In this document: positions 1 to 10,875 of the stretch, piece after piece | Position numbering within the stretch: position 1 is the stretch's first letter | Layout of the letters: every line of letters starts with the position of its first letter | Program-made: the position numbers and the translations under genes | NCBI RefSeq assembly: GCF_001499855.1 | Contig: NZ_LQIK01000032.1 | Span: forward strand, 186,001-250,000 | Reading direction: 5' to 3' | DNA: 64,000 bases | Source: Mycobacterium sp. GA-0227b | GTDB taxonomy: Bacteria; Actinomycetota; Actinomycetes; Mycobacteriales; Mycobacteriaceae | The notes under the pieces: model-generated | The model's input: the letters and a program-made list of their open reading frames with translations, nothing else | Told to the model about the DNA's origin: nothing | Databases searched by the model: none

Positions 1-3000
1 CAGCTACAGCAACAACTGGCCCAGGTGGCCGCTCGACATCAGGCGACCAGTTTCATGGTGGTCCAAGCCGCGTTGGCGGTGGTGTTGGGCAAACTGTCCG
101 CCAGCAGCGACGTGGCCATCGGCTTCCCTATCGCCGGGCGGCGTGACGCCGCACTCGACGAGCTGGTCGGCTTCTTCGTCAACACCCTGATCCTGCGTGT
201 GCAAATCAACGGGGATCCCACCGTCGCGGAGTTGCTCGAGCAGGTCCGCGCTCGCAGCCTGGCCGCCTACGAACACCAGGACGTCCCCTTCGAAGTCCTC
301 GTCGAACGGCTCAACCCCACCCGCTCGTTGGCTCACCATCCGCTGATCCAGGTCATGCTGGGATGGCAGAACTTCGACCGTCCGGATCAGCAGGCCCCGA
401 CGCCCGCTCTGGGCGATGTCCAGGTGCAACCCCTGAGTGTGGACACTCACACCGCCCGCATGGATTTGTCGTTCTCCCTGGAGGAACGATGGAACTCCAC
501 GGGTGAACCTGTAGGAATCACCGGGTCGTTGGAGTACCGCACCGATGTGTTCGATGCGGCCAGCATCCACACGCTCGTCGAGCGGTTCCTGCGTGTGCTC
601 ACCGCCCTCACCGACGACCCGACCCGCCGCCTGTCCACAATCGATCTGCTCGACGCGACCGAACATCGCAGCATCGAAGATCTCGGTAACCGCACCGCGT
701 TGATCCAGCCGCCGTCCGATGCGCACGTCTCGATCCCGGCATTGTTCGCCGCACAGGTCGCCCGCGCGCCGCAGGCTGTCGCGATCAGCAGTGACGGCAG
801 ATCCATGACCTACCGCGAACTCGACGAAGCCGCGAACCGGATGGGCCACTTACTCACCGACCGGGGCGTCGGTCCCGGGCAGTGCGTTGCGCTGCTCGTC
901 GAGCGCTCACCTCAAGCAGTCGTGGCCATGCTGGCAGTGCTCAAGACGGGGGCGGCGTATCTGCCGATCGATCCGATCGTCCCGGACGCGCGGCTGCAAT
1001 TCATGCTCACCGACGCCGCGCCGACCGCCGCGATCAGCACCACCGGCCTCGCCGACCGGCTCGACGGCTTCGAATTCACGGTCGTCGACGTCGACGACCC
1101 CGCGGTTGACACCTATCCCAGCACCGGACTCGGGGCACCTGATCCCGACGACGTCGCCTATCTGATCTACACCTCCGGCACCACCGGAACTCCCAAGGGC
1201 GTGGCCATCACGCATCGCAGCGTCACCCATCTGTTGGGTTCGTTGGATGCGGGGCTGCCCCGGTCGGGCGTGTGGCCGTTGTGTCACTCGCTGGCCTTCG
1301 ATGTTTCGGTGTGGGAGATCTTCGGTGCGCTGCTGCGCGGTGGGCGACTGGTCGTCGTCCCCGAATCGGTGGCGAGCGCACCGGATGAGCTTCACGCGCT
1401 CCTCGTCGCTGAATCGGTCACCGTATTGACCCAGACCCCGTCGGCGGTGGCGATGCTGCCGGATGAGGGGTTGGAGTCGGCAGCGGTCGTGATGGCCGGA
1501 GAGGCCTGCCCGACCGAGGTGGTCGACCGCTGGGCGCCGGGACGGGTGATGGTCAACGCCTACGGCCCGACCGAAACCACGATGTGTGTCGCCGTCAGCG
1601 CGCCGCTGACGGCGGGCATGCAGGTTGTGCCGATCGGCACTCCGGTGCCCGGAGCTGCGTTGTTCGTTCTCGACGCGTGGCTGCGTCCGGTGCCGGTCGG
1701 GGTGGTCGGTGAGCTGTACGTGGCCGGCGTCGGGTTGGCCTACGGCTACCTGGGACGCGCGGGTCTGACTGCAGCGCGCTTCACCGCCTGCCCGTTCGGC
1801 ACACCGGGGCAGCGGATGTATCGCACCGGCGATCTGGTGCGTTGGGGCACCGACGGACAACTGGCGTACCTGGGCCGCGCCGATGAACAGGTCAAGATCC
1901 GCGGCTACCGCATAGAACTCGGCGAAGTCCACGCCGCTCTGGCCGCCCTGGACGGAATCGACCACGCCGCCGTCATCGCTCGCGAAGACCGCCCCGGTGA
2001 CAAACGCCTCGTTGGTTATGTCACCGAAACCTCCACGGCCACCATCGATCCCGCCGAAGTGCGCGCGAAGCTGGCCAAGCGGCTGCCGGCCTACATGGTG
2101 CCGGCGGCCGTCGTCGTCCTCGACGCCCTGCCGTTGACGGTCAACGGCAAACTCGACACCCGGGCGCTACCGGCCCCCGAATACAGTGCCGGCCAGCACC
2201 GCTCTCCGACCACCCCCACCGAGGAGATCGTGGCCGGCATCTACGCTCGCGTCCTGGGACTCGAGCGCGTCGGAATCGACGAGTCCTTCTTCGACCTCGG
2301 CGGCGACTCGCTGTCGGCAACCCGGGCCATCGCCGCGATCAACACCAGCCTGGACGCCGGCTTGGCCGTGCGGACCATCTTCGAGTCACCCTCAGTCGCG
2401 CAGTTGGCTCCGCGCATCGGCGAGGGCTCGGTTCGGCGCGCGCCCTTGGTCGCAGCCGAACGGCCGTCGACGGTGCCGTTGTCGTATGCCCAGAGTCGGT
2501 TGTGGTTCCTCAACCGGTTCGAGGACGGTTACGGGACGTACAACATTCCCACCGCGTTGCGGATCACCGGTGCGCTCGATGTGCCGGCGCTAGACGCCGC
2601 TCTCGACGATGTCATCGCCCGTCACGAATCGTTGCGCACCGTTTTCCCTGATGTCGACGGTGTGCCGTTCCAGCAGGTGCTGCCCGCTGCAGCGGGGATG
2701 TGGCGGCGTGGAGGACCGGCCGTGGTGTCGGTGACCGAGCAGGATCTGGCCACCGAGTTGGCGGCCTTGGCGGGGTATCGGTTCGACCTGGCCAGCGAGA
2801 TCCCAGTTCGCGCGCAGATCTATGCGTTGGAACCCGAACAGTATGTGCTCGCAATCATGGTGCACCACATCGCTTTCGACGGCTGGTCGTTGGCGCCGAT
2901 GGTGCGGGATGTGGCCGAGGCGTACCGAGCCCGTCGAGCCGGGCAGGAACCGGGCTGGTCGCCGTTGCCGGTGCAGTATGCCGATTACACCCTGTGGCAA

Positions 3001-6000
3001 CGGGATTGGTTGGGTGTCGAGTCGAATCCGGACAGTGTGATCGCTGCGCAGCTGAGTTATTGGCGAACGCAGTTGGCTGACCTGCCGGAGGTGGTGTCGT
3101 TGCCGGCGGATCGCCCGCGCCCGGCGGTGCCCAGTTATCGGGGTGACGGGGTGGAGTTGCGCATCGAGGCGCCGCTGTGGGCCGAGGTCAAGGCGGTGGC
3201 GGCGGCGCACAATGCGACGGCATCGATGGTGATGCAGGCGGTGTTGGCGGTGGTGTTGCACCGTGCGGGGGTGGGCCAGGACGTGGTGATGGGCTCGCCG
3301 ATCGCCGGGCGGTTGGATGCCGCGCTCGATGATCTGGTCGGGTTCTTCGTCAACACCTGGGTGCTGCGGGTCTCGGTGAGTCCTGCGGACTCGTTCGGCG
3401 AGGTGCTCGAGCGGGTGCGCCAGAAGGCGTTGGATGCCTACAGCAATCAAGATGTGCCGTTCGAGTTGCTTGTCGAGCAGCTCAACCCGGTGCGCTCCAC
3501 GTCGCATCATCCGCTGTTCCAAGTGGGCATGTTGTTCCAGAACAATGTGCGTCCGGACGGTGCGTCATTCGACGGGATCAGTGTGGAGCCGCTGGAGATG
3601 TCCATCGGTACTTCGAAGTGGGACTTGGATTTCGACTTGGGCGAGGTGCCCAGCCAGGACTCGGGTGTGCCGATGGCCGCCGGCACGGTCACCTATGCGT
3701 CGGACCTGTATGACCGGTCCACCATCGAGCGGTTGGTCGCCTGGTTCGTTCGCGTGCTCGAGACGGTTGTCGCGGACGCCTCTGTGGCAGTGGGCGAGAT
3801 GGCCCTGCTCGACGCCGACGAGCAGACCGTCCTCGATGAGGTGGGCAACCGTGCGGTGCTGACCCGGCCGGCGCGCACTTCGGCGTCGATCCCGGTGGCC
3901 TTCGCCGAACAGGCGGCCCGCACCCCGCAGGCAGTGGCGCTGCGCTGCGGCGAGGAGTCGGTGACCTACCGCGAACTCGAAGATGCCTCGAATCGGTTGG
4001 CGCACTTACTGTCCGGCCAAGGAGTCGGTGCGGGCGATTGTGTGGCACTACTGTTCAACCGGTCTGCTGAGGCGATCGCGGCGATGCTGGCGGTACTCAA
4101 GGCCGGCGCGGCGTACCTGCCGATCGACCCGGCGCTGCCGGCGAGTCGAGTCGGGTTCATGCTCGGCGACGCCGCGCCGATGGTCGCGATCACCACCGGC
4201 CGGCTGGCCGAGCGGCTGACCGGATACGACCTGCTGGTCATCGATGTCGACGACCCCCGTATCCGGGACTATCCGCACACCGCTCTGCCCGCACCGTCCG
4301 CCGATGACATGGCCTACATCATCTACACCTCGGGCACCACGGGCACGCCCAAGGGGGTGGCCATCACCCACCACAACGTGACCGAGCTGATGGCTTCCAT
4401 GGACCCCGTTTTGGCGGCGCCGACTCAGGTGTGGTCGCAGTGGCATTCCTACAGCTTCGACATCTCGGGCTGGGAGATCTGGGGCGCGCTGCTGCACGGT
4501 GGGCGGCTGGTGGTGGTGCCCGAGATGGTGGCCCGCTCGCTGACCGATTTCCACGCGTTGCTGGTTGCCGAACAGGTGACCGTGTTGAGCCAAACCCCCT
4601 CTGCGGTCGGGGGATTGTCGCCCGAGGGCCTCGATGGGGTGACCTTGCTGGTCGGCGGCGAGCCGTGCCCGGCGGAGGTGGTGGACCGATGGGCGCCGGG
4701 CCGGGCGATGATCAACGAGTACGGCCCGACGGAAGCCACGATGTGGGTGACCGCGAGTGCACCGTTGACGGCCGGGTCCGGTGCGGTGCCGATCGGTGCG
4801 CCGTTGCCGACTGCGGCGTTGTTCGTGCTCGACGAGCGGCTGCGGCCGGTACCGGCCGGGGTGGTCGGCGAGTTGTATGTCGCCGGCCCTCAGGTCGGGG
4901 TCGGATATTGGCGTAGACCGGGTTTGACCGCGTCGCGGTTCATGGCGTGCCCGTTCGGAAAGCCCGGGCAGCGGATGTATCGCACCGGGGATCTGGTGCG
5001 CTGGGGCGCCGACGGGCAGCTGCGTTACCTGGGGCGCGCCGACGAACAAGTCAAGATCCGCGGCTACCGCATCGAACTCGGTGAGATCGGCGCGGTGCTC
5101 GCCGCCCACCCGCGGGTGTCGCAGGCAGTGGTCGTCGCCCACACCGCGGATCCCGGGGAGCCGCTGAGCGACAGGCAACTGGTGGGCTATGTCGTTGCCG
5201 ACCAGGAGATGATGCTGGTCCGCGAGCCCGACCGGGAAGCTCAGCTGGTCGAACAATGGCAGCGAGTGTGGGGCGGCCTGTACTCGGCCGAGCCGCCCAC
5301 AGCGGGCGCGCCGGCATTGGGTGAAGATTTCGGCGGGTGGATCAGCAGCTACACCGGCGAGCCGATTCCACTCGAGCAGATGCGCGAATGGCGCGCGGCT
5401 GCGGTCGATCGCATTCGTGCGCTGGGACCGCGGCGTGTGCTGGAGATCGGGGTCGGTTCGGGCCTTCTGCTGACGCCGTTGGCGCCCGATTGTGACGAGT
5501 ATTGGGGCATCGACGTCTCCACCGCCACGATCGAGAAACTGCAGGCGGCGGTGGCCTCGCAGCCGTGGGGTGACCGGGTGCGGTTGCGGGCGCAGCCCGC
5601 CGACGTGGCCGACGGGCTGCCGCTGGGCCACTTCGACACCGTCATTCTCAACTCGGTGATCCAGTACTTCCCCAGCGCGGGATACCTGCTCGATGTGCTG
5701 GCGTCGGCGGTTCGGCTGTTGGCGCCAGGCGGTGCGGTGTTCATCGGTGACGTGCGCAACCTGTCGTTGCTGCAGGCGTTCACCACCGGGGTGGTGTGCG
5801 CCGACGGCGGTGGTGCCGAGCAGACCGCGGCTGTAGTTCGGGAACGTGTGCGCCGGGAGATCCTGGCGGAACAGGAGCTGTTGTTGGCCCCCGAATTCTT
5901 CGTGGCGTTACCCGCAGAGTTCGACGAGATCGCTGCGGTGGATCTTCAGCTCAAAGCGATGAATGCGATCAACGAGCTCAGTGGCTACCGCTACGACGTG

Positions 6001-9000
6001 GTGCTGCGTAAGGCTCCGGCGCTGGTTCGCTCGGCGGCCGAGGTGCCGTCCCAACCGTGGCAACGGCTGGGCAGCCTGGCTGCACTGGGTGACTTCTTGC
6101 GCACCCAGCAGCCGGCGCAGCTGCGTGTCACCGCCGTGCCGCATGCCGGGATATGGCCGGAGGTGGCGTTGGCGCAGGCGCTGTCGGCAGCCGGGGACCG
6201 AGTGGCGGTCGGCGAGGTACGTGCCGGCCTGGCGGCGCCGGAGAATGCGGTGTTGCCGCAGCAGTGTCGTCTACTGGGCGAACAATTGGGCTACGCCACC
6301 GCCGTAACCTGGTCGCCCATCGCGGGTTCGGTGGATGTGATCTACACCCGAAGCGATGATCGGGCGCAGGTGTTGTCCGATGTGTACCGGCCGGCGACAT
6401 CGGTCGATTCACTTGCCGGACACGTCAACGACCCGGCGGCGGTCGAGCGGGTAGCCGAGTTGCGCAACTTCGCTGCTGAGCGGTTGCCGGAGTTCATGGT
6501 CCCCGCGGCGATCATGATGCTGGACTCGCTGCCATTGACGGTCAACGGCAAGCTTGATCGGCGTGCGTTGCCCGCTCCGAAGTTCATCAGCGGTGCGGCC
6601 TATCGGGCACCGCGCGATCAACGCGAACAGCTGGTTGCCGCATTGTTTGGCGAGGTGCTCGGAGCGACGAAAGTCGGCGTCGACGACTCGTTCTTCGATC
6701 TCGGTGGACATTCGCTGTCTGCGATGCGGCTGCTGGGTCGGCTGCGTTCCGAACTGGGTGTCGAGGTGCCGATCCGGGAGTTCTTCGACATGCCGACCGT
6801 GGCCGGGCTTGCCGAATGGATCAGCGCATACGGCGGTGAAAGAAGTAGGGCCGCCTTGACGGTCCAGCAGCGGCCCGCGGTGATCCCGTTGTCGTATGCC
6901 CAACAGCGGCTTTGGTTCCTCGACCAGTTGCACGGACCGTCGGCGATGTACAACATGCCGACTGCTTACCGGATCAGCGGCCCGCTGGACACCGACGCGT
7001 TGGGAGCGGCGCTGGCCGATGTGGTGGATCGCCAGGAGTGCCTACGGACGTTGTTCACGGCGCCTGAGGGTCGCCCCCAGCAGGTCGTCATCCCTGTGGA
7101 GCAGGCCGATTTCGGGTGGCAGGTCGTCGATGCACGCGACTGGTCAGCGGACCGGTTAGAAGAAGCTCTCGGCGAGATCGTGCGCTACGCGTTTGACTTG
7201 ACCGCTGAGATCCCTTTGCGGGCGCAGCTTTTCCGTGTCGCGGTCGACGAGTTCGTACTGGTTGCCGTGGTGCACCATATCGCCGCGGACGGTCTGTCGA
7301 TCGGCCCGTTGATGCGCGATCTGGGTGTGGCCTATGCGAGCCGGTGTGCGGAGCGCGCACCGGATTGGGCGCCATTGGCGGTGCAGTATGTGGACTACAC
7401 GCTGTGGCAGCGTGAGCAATTGGGCGACCTGGCCGATGCCGACAGCCCGATCGCCGCGCAGCTCGCCTACTGGGAACAGGCGCTTGCCGGGCTGCCGGAG
7501 CGCTTGGATCTGCCTACCGATCGGCCCTACCCGCCGGTGGCTGATTACCGGGGCGCCACCGTCGCCGTGGAGTGGCCGGCCGAGTTGCAGCAGCAGATCG
7601 CCCGGGTAGCCGGCGAACACAACACAACCAGCTTCATGGTGGTTCAGGCCGCCCTGGCGGTGCTGCTCGCCAAGCTCAGCGCCACTCCCGATGTCGCCGT
7701 CGGGTTCCCGATCGCTGGGCGCGACGACCCGGCTTTGGATGAGCTGGTGGGAGTTTTCGTCAACACCCTGGTGCTTCGAGTCGATCTGAGCGGTGACCCC
7801 CGGCTAACGGAGCTACTGGCCCAGGTCCGTCAGCGTAGCCTCGCCGCCTACCAGCACCAGGATGTGCCCTTCGAGGTGCTCGTTGACCGACTCAACCCGA
7901 CCCGCAGCCTGACCCACCATCCACTCGTGCAGGTGATGTTGGCGTGGCAGAACCTGTCGGTGCATGCGGACGGATCCGCTGAGTTCGCCTTGGGTGATCT
8001 GCAATTCACGCCACTGACCGCTGAAACCCAAACGGCCCGCATGGATTTGACGTTCTCCCTCGCCGAACGCTGGAATGCGGCCGGTGAGCCCGCCGGGATC
8101 AGTGGCGCGGTGGAATTCCGCACCGACGTGTTCGACGCGGCAACGATCGAGGCGCTGTGCGAGCGGTTACACCGAGTGGTTGCTGCGCTGATCGACGAGC
8201 CCACGCGACGACTGTCGTCGATAGACGTGTTGGAGGCGGCCGAACTCAACCGGCTTGACGTATGGGGCAACCGGGCGGCGCTGACCGCGCCGGCATCCAG
8301 TGCGATGTCGATCCCGGCACTGTTCGCCGATCAGGTCGCACGCGCACCGCAGGCGGTGGCGCTGACCTTCCATGACCGTTCGATGACTTATCGCGAGCTT
8401 GACGAGGCGTCAAACCGACTGGCGCATCTGCTCATCGGACTCGGTGCGGGCCCGGGTGAGCGGGTGGCGCTGCTGTTCAACCGGTCGGTCGAGGCGATCG
8501 TCGCAATCCTGGCGGTGCTCAAGACTGGAGCGGCTTACCTGCCGATCGACCCGGCGCACCCGGCCGCGCGGATCCAATTCATGCTCGATGATTCCGCGCC
8601 TTTGGCAGCGGTCAGCACCGCGACACTGGCGGCGCGCCTGAACGGGCACGAACTGCTCGTCATTGATATCGACGACCCACGAATCGCCGATCAACCCAGT
8701 ACCGCGTTGCCGGCAGCGGGTCCCGATGAAATCGCCTACGTCATATACACATCGGGCACTACCGGCGTACCCAAGGGCGTGGCGGTCGGCCATCGCAACG
8801 TGACGGGCCTACTGGAGGCGCTTGACGCGGAATTGGAGCTCTCGCCCGGGCAAGTGTGGACTCAGTGCCACTCCTACGCCTTCGACTACTCGGTGTGGGA
8901 GATCTTCGGGGCGTTGCTGCGCGGCGGTCGGCTCGTCGTGGTCCCCGAAGAAGTGGTCCGCTCGCCGCAGGAACTGTACTCGGTTCTGGTGACCGAAAAC

Positions 9001-10875
9001 GTCAGCATCTTGAGCCAGACGCCGTCGGCGTTCTATGCATTGCAAACCGTCGATGCGCTCTCGTCCGAGCGCGAAGACGAGCTGAAGCTGGAGACGGTGA
9101 TATTTGGTGGAGAGGCGCTGGAACCGCAACGACTGGAGAAGTGGTTGCGCAACCATCCCGGATCGCCGCGGTTGGTGAACATGTACGGCATCACGGAGAC
9201 CACGGTGCACGCCTCGTTCCGCGAAATCGTCAGCGCAGACCTCGAGGGCAACGTCAGCCCTATCGGCGTGCCGTTGGCCAATCTGGGTTTTCATGTGCTC
9301 GATCAGTGGTTGCATTCGGTGCCCGCCGGCGTGGTCGGAGAGTTGTATGTGGCCGGCGGCGGCCTGACCTATGGCTATCTGGGGCGCGCCGAACTCACGG
9401 GATCGCGTTTCATCGCGTGTCCGTTCGGTGGGCTAGGGACGCGGATGTACCGCACTGGCGACCTCGTGCGCTGGGGTGCTGACGGGCAACTGCGTTATGT
9501 GGGTCGTGCCGATGAGCAGGTCAAGATCCGTGGGTACCGCATCGAACTGGGCGAGGTCGAGTCGGCCTTGGCAGGGCTGCCTGGGGTGGATCAGGCCGTG
9601 GTCGTCGCCCGCGAGGACCGCCCCGGCGATAAGCGGCTGGTTGGCTACATCACCGAAACCTCCATTGGCACAGTCGATGCCGCCGAGGCGCGGGCAGCAC
9701 TGTCCGAACGTCTTCCCACGTATATGGTCCCCGCGGCGGTGGTAGTGCTCGATGCGCTGCCGCTGACGGTCAACGGAAAACTGGACAAGCGCGCTCTGCC
9801 CGCACCCGAATACACCGACACCGATCACTACCGCGCCCCGGGCACTCGGACGGAAGAGATTGTCGCCGCAATCTACGCGGAGGTACTCGGACTAGAGCGC
9901 GTTGGCGTTGACGATTCGTTCTTCGACCTGGGCGGTGATTCGCTGTTGGCGATGCAGGTGATAGCCGCGATCAACAGCCGCCTGGATACGCATCTCGCGG
10001 TACGCACCTTGTTCCACGCGCCTTCCGTGCGCGGTTTGAGCCAGCAGCTAGAGGGCCCTGCCGACGCTGCGGAAGTGGTCCCGATCGAGGTGCTCAAGGA
10101 GGGCTCCGGTGCCCCCCTGTTCTGCCTCCATCCCGGCGGTGGGGTGAGTTGGCAGTACCAGACTCTCGGAAAGTACCTGGACTGTCCCATCATTGGAATA
10201 CAACAGACTCTCCAGGACGGCGAGGTTGAACCTCGCTCGATTCGGGATATGGCGGCAAACTATGCCGACCGCATCCAACAGATCTCCCCGACCGGCCCCT
10301 ATCATCTTCTCGGCTGGTCCTTCGGCGGCGTTGTCGCACATGAGCTCGCCGTCGAGCTGCAACGACGTGGCTGCGCTGTGGAGCGTCTGATCCTCATCGA
10401 CACCCAACCCCGCCTCGACAGCGCCGACCTACCAGACGGTGCTTTGGACAAGAAGCGCGTACTGGAAGAAGTCCTGCGGCTGTACAACATTGACAATCCA
10501 GACGTGGACGGGTCGCTTACCTACGAGCAACTTCAGGACCGAGTTCACCAACGAGTAGCCGTGGAGCTTCCTCAGTACGTGCAACTGGTCGATTCTTTCG
10601 TCCAGAATCTGGATCTCCTTGTTCAACACATCACTTTCAACCGCGCATTGCAAGAGGCCCATGAGCCGAGCGTTTTCGAGGGAAATATGGTCGCTTTCTC
10701 CGCCACGCAGGGAGAGAGTGACCGGTACACATCTGCTCTGGAAAGCTGGCGTCCTTATATTGCCGGCGAAATTGCTGAGCACTTGGTCGACTGTCCACAT
10801 GAAATTATGTTGACTGCCGATTCGCTTAGCCTGTATGGCCAACGGCTCAAGTTGGTATTGGACGACCGTGGATGA
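1..10875 (+). CDS. Non-ribosomal peptide synthetase, C-terminal part (C-A-T, C-A[N-MT]-T, C-A-T-TE)
   Basis: The reading frame is open from base 1, so the true start lies outside the window; the first ATG/GTG inside is not the start. Domains by nucleotide: partial C (1-650), A (700-2130; A3 motif YTSGTTG at 1168, A4 FDVSVWE at 1297, NAYGPTE near 1555), T (LGGDS near 2300), C (HHIAFDG near 2860), A (3880-5110) carrying an inserted methyltransferase (VLEIGVGSG at 5437, about 5220-6400) with the A10 NGK motif near 6545, T (LGGHS near 6700), C (HHIAADG near 7275), A (8310-9770), T (near 9930), and a type I thioesterase (GWSFGG at 10312, nucleophile Ser codon 10318). Hand-aligned specificity residues are DVWTVAAMC (aromatic-like), DIWSLGEMW (unassigned, N-methylated residue) and DYWSIGMVH (Thr-like). 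The TE implies hydrolytic or cyclising release, unlike GPL synthetases that end in a reductase. The numbering of upstream modules is unknown. No epimerase domain is visible in this part. Confidence 0.95.
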   Translation, partial: QLQQQLAQVAARHQATSFMVVQAALAVVLGKLSASSDVAIGFPIAGRRDAALDELVGFFVNTLILRVQINGDPTVAELLEQVRARSLAAYEHQDVPFEVLVERLNPTRSLAHHPLIQVMLGWQNFDRPDQQAPTPALGDVQVQPLSVDTHTARMDLSFSLEERWNSTGEPVGITGSLEYRTDVFDAASIHTLVERFLRVLTALTDDPTRRLSTIDLLDATEHRSIEDLGNRTALIQPPSDAHVSIPALFAAQVARAPQAVAISSDGRSMTYRELDEAANRMGHLLTDRGVGPGQCVALLVERSPQAVVAMLAVLKTGAAYLPIDPIVPDARLQFMLTDAAPTAAISTTGLADRLDGFEFTVVDVDDPAVDTYPSTGLGAPDPDDVAYLIYTSGTTGTPKGVAITHRSVTHLLGSLDAGLPRSGVWPLCHSLAFDVSVWEIFGALLRGGRLVVVPESVASAPDELHALLVAESVTVLTQTPSAVAMLPDEGLESAAVVMAGEACPTEVVDRWAPGRVMVNAYGPTETTMCVAVSAPLTAGMQVVPIGTPVPGAALFVLDAWLRPVPVGVVGELYVAGVGLAYGYLGRAGLTAARFTACPFGTPGQRMYRTGDLVRWGTDGQLAYLGRADEQVKIRGYRIELGEVHAALAALDGIDHAAVIAREDRPGDKRLVGYVTETSTATIDPAEVRAKLAKRLPAYMVPAAVVVLDALPLTVNGKLDTRALPAPEYSAGQHRSPTTPTEEIVAGIYARVLGLERVGIDESFFDLGGDSLSATRAIAAINTSLDAGLAVRTIFESPSVAQLAPRIGEGSVRRAPLVAAERPSTVPLSYAQSRLWFLNRFEDGYGTYNIPTALRITGALDVPALDAALDDVIARHESLRTVFPDVDGVPFQQVLPAAAGMWRRGGPAVVSVTEQDLATELAALAGYRFDLASEIPVRAQIYALEPEQYVLAIMVHHIAFDGWSLAPMVRDVAEAYRARRAGQEPGWSPLPVQYADYTLWQRDWLGVESNPDSVIAAQLSYWRTQLADLPEVVSLPADRPRPAVPSYRGDGVELRIEAPLWAEVKAVAAAHNATASMVMQAVLAVVLHRAGVGQDVVMGSPIAGRLDAALDDLVGFFVNTWVLRVSVSPADSFGEVLERVRQKALDAYSNQDVPFELLVEQLNPVRSTSHHPLFQVGMLFQNNVRPDGASFDGISVEPLEMSIGTSKWDLDFDLGEVPSQDSGVPMAAGTVTYASDLYDRSTIERLVAWFVRVLETVVADASVAVGEMALLDADEQTVLDEVGNRAVLTRPARTSASIPVAFAEQAARTPQAVALRCGEESVTYRELEDASNRLAHLLSGQGVGAGDCVALLFNRSAEAIAAMLAVLKAGAAYLPIDPALPASRVGFMLGDAAPMVAITTGRLAERLTGYDLLVIDVDDPRIRDYPHTALPAPSADDMAYIIYTSGTTGTPKGVAITHHNVTELMASMDPVLAAPTQVWSQWHSYSFDISGWEIWGALLHGGRLVVVPEMVARSLTDFHALLVAEQVTVLSQTPSAVGGLSPEGLDGVTLLVGGEPCPAEVVDRWAPGRAMINEYGPTEATMWVTASAPLTAGSGAVPIGAPLPTAALFVLDERLRPVPAGVVGELYVAGPQVGVGYWRRPGLTASRFMACPFGKPGQRMYRTGDLVRWGADGQLRYLGRADEQVKIRGYRIELGEIGAVLAAHPRVSQAVVVAHTADPGEPLSDRQLVGYVVADQEMMLVREPDREAQLVEQWQRVWGGLYSAEPPTAGAPALGEDFGGWISSYTGEPIPLEQMREWRAAAVDRIRALGPRRVLEIGVGSGLLLTPLAPDCDEYWGIDVSTATIEKLQAAVASQPWGDRVRLRAQPADVADGLPLGHFDTVILNSVIQYFPSAGYLLDVLASAVRLLAPGGAVFIGDVRNLSLLQAFTTGVVCADGGGAEQTAAVVRERVRREILAEQELLLAPEFFVALPAEFDEIAAVDLQLKAMNAINELSGYRYDVVLRKAPALVRSAAEVPSQPWQRLGSLAALGDFLRTQQPAQLRVTAVPHAGIWPEVALAQALSAAGDRVAVGEVRAGLAAPENAVLPQQCRLLGEQLGYATAVTWSPIAGSVDVIYTRSDDRAQVLSDVYRPATSVDSLAGHVNDPAAVERVAELRNFAAERLPEFMVPAAIMMLDSLPLTVNGKLDRRALPAPKFISGAAYRAPRDQREQLVAALFGEVLGATKVGVDDSFFDLGGHSLSAMRLLGRLRSELGVEVPIREFFDMPTVAGLAEWISAYGGERSRAALTVQQRPAVIPLSYAQQRLWFLDQLHGPSAMYNMPTAYRISGPLDTDALGAALADVVDRQECLRTLFTAPEGRPQQVVIPVEQADFGWQVVDARDWSADRLEEALGEIVRYAFDLTAEIPLRAQLFRVAVDEFVLVAVVHHIAADGLSIGPLMRDLGVAYASRCAERAPDWAPLAVQYVDYTLWQREQLGDLADADSPIAAQLAYWEQALAGLPERLDLPTDRPYPPVADYRGATVAVEWPAELQQQIARVAGEHNTTSFMVVQAALAVLLAKLSATPDVAVGFPIAGRDDPALDELVGVFVNTLVLRVDLSGDPRLTELLAQVRQRSLAAYQHQDVPFEVLVDRLNPTRSLTHHPLVQVMLAWQNLSVHADGSAEFALGDLQFTPLTAETQTARMDLTFSLAERWNAAGEPAGISGAVEFRTDVFDAATIEALCERLHRVVAALIDEPTRRLSSIDVLEAAELNRLDVWGNRAALTAPASSAMSIPALFADQVARAPQAVALTFHDRSMTYRELDEASNRLAHLLIGLGAGPGERVALLFNRSVEAIVAILAVLKTGAAYLPIDPAHPAARIQFMLDDSAPLAAVSTATLAARLNGHELLVIDIDDPRIADQPSTALPAAGPDEIAYVIYTSGTTGVPKGVAVGHRNVTGLLEALDAELELSPGQVWTQCHSYAFDYSVWEIFGALLRGGRLVVVPEEVVRSPQELYSVLVTENVSILSQTPSAFYALQTVDALSSEREDELKLETVIFGGEALEPQRLEKWLRNHPGSPRLVNMYGITETTVHASFREIVSADLEGNVSPIGVPLANLGFHVLDQWLHSVPAGVVGELYVAGGGLTYGYLGRAELTGSRFIACPFGGLGTRMYRTGDLVRWGADGQLRYVGRADEQVKIRGYRIELGEVESALAGLPGVDQAVVVAREDRPGDKRLVGYITETSIGTVDAAEARAALSERLPTYMVPAAVVVLDALPLTVNGKLDKRALPAPEYTDTDHYRAPGTRTEEIVAAIYAEVLGLERVGVDDSFFDLGGDSLLAMQVIAAINSRLDTHLAVRTLFHAPSVRGLSQQLEGPADAAEVVPIEVLKEGSGAPLFCLHPGGGVSWQYQTLGKYLDCPIIGIQQTLQDGEVEPRSIRDMAANYADRIQQISPTGPYHLLGWSFGGVVAHELAVELQRRGCAVERLILIDTQPRLDSADLPDGALDKKRVLEEVLRLYNIDNPDVDGSLTYEQLQDRVHQRVAVELPQYVQLVDSFVQNLDLLVQHITFNRALQEAHEPSVFEGNMVAFSATQGESDRYTSALESWRPYIAGEIAEHLVDCPHEIMLTADSLSLYGQRLKLVLDDRG

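Noticed and set aside
4048..5631. 527-codon open frame on the - strand inside the first NRPS
   Set aside because: Translation is Arg/His/Gly-rich low-information sequence, as expected for an antisense frame of high-GC coding DNA; the + strand NRPS motifs are continuous here.
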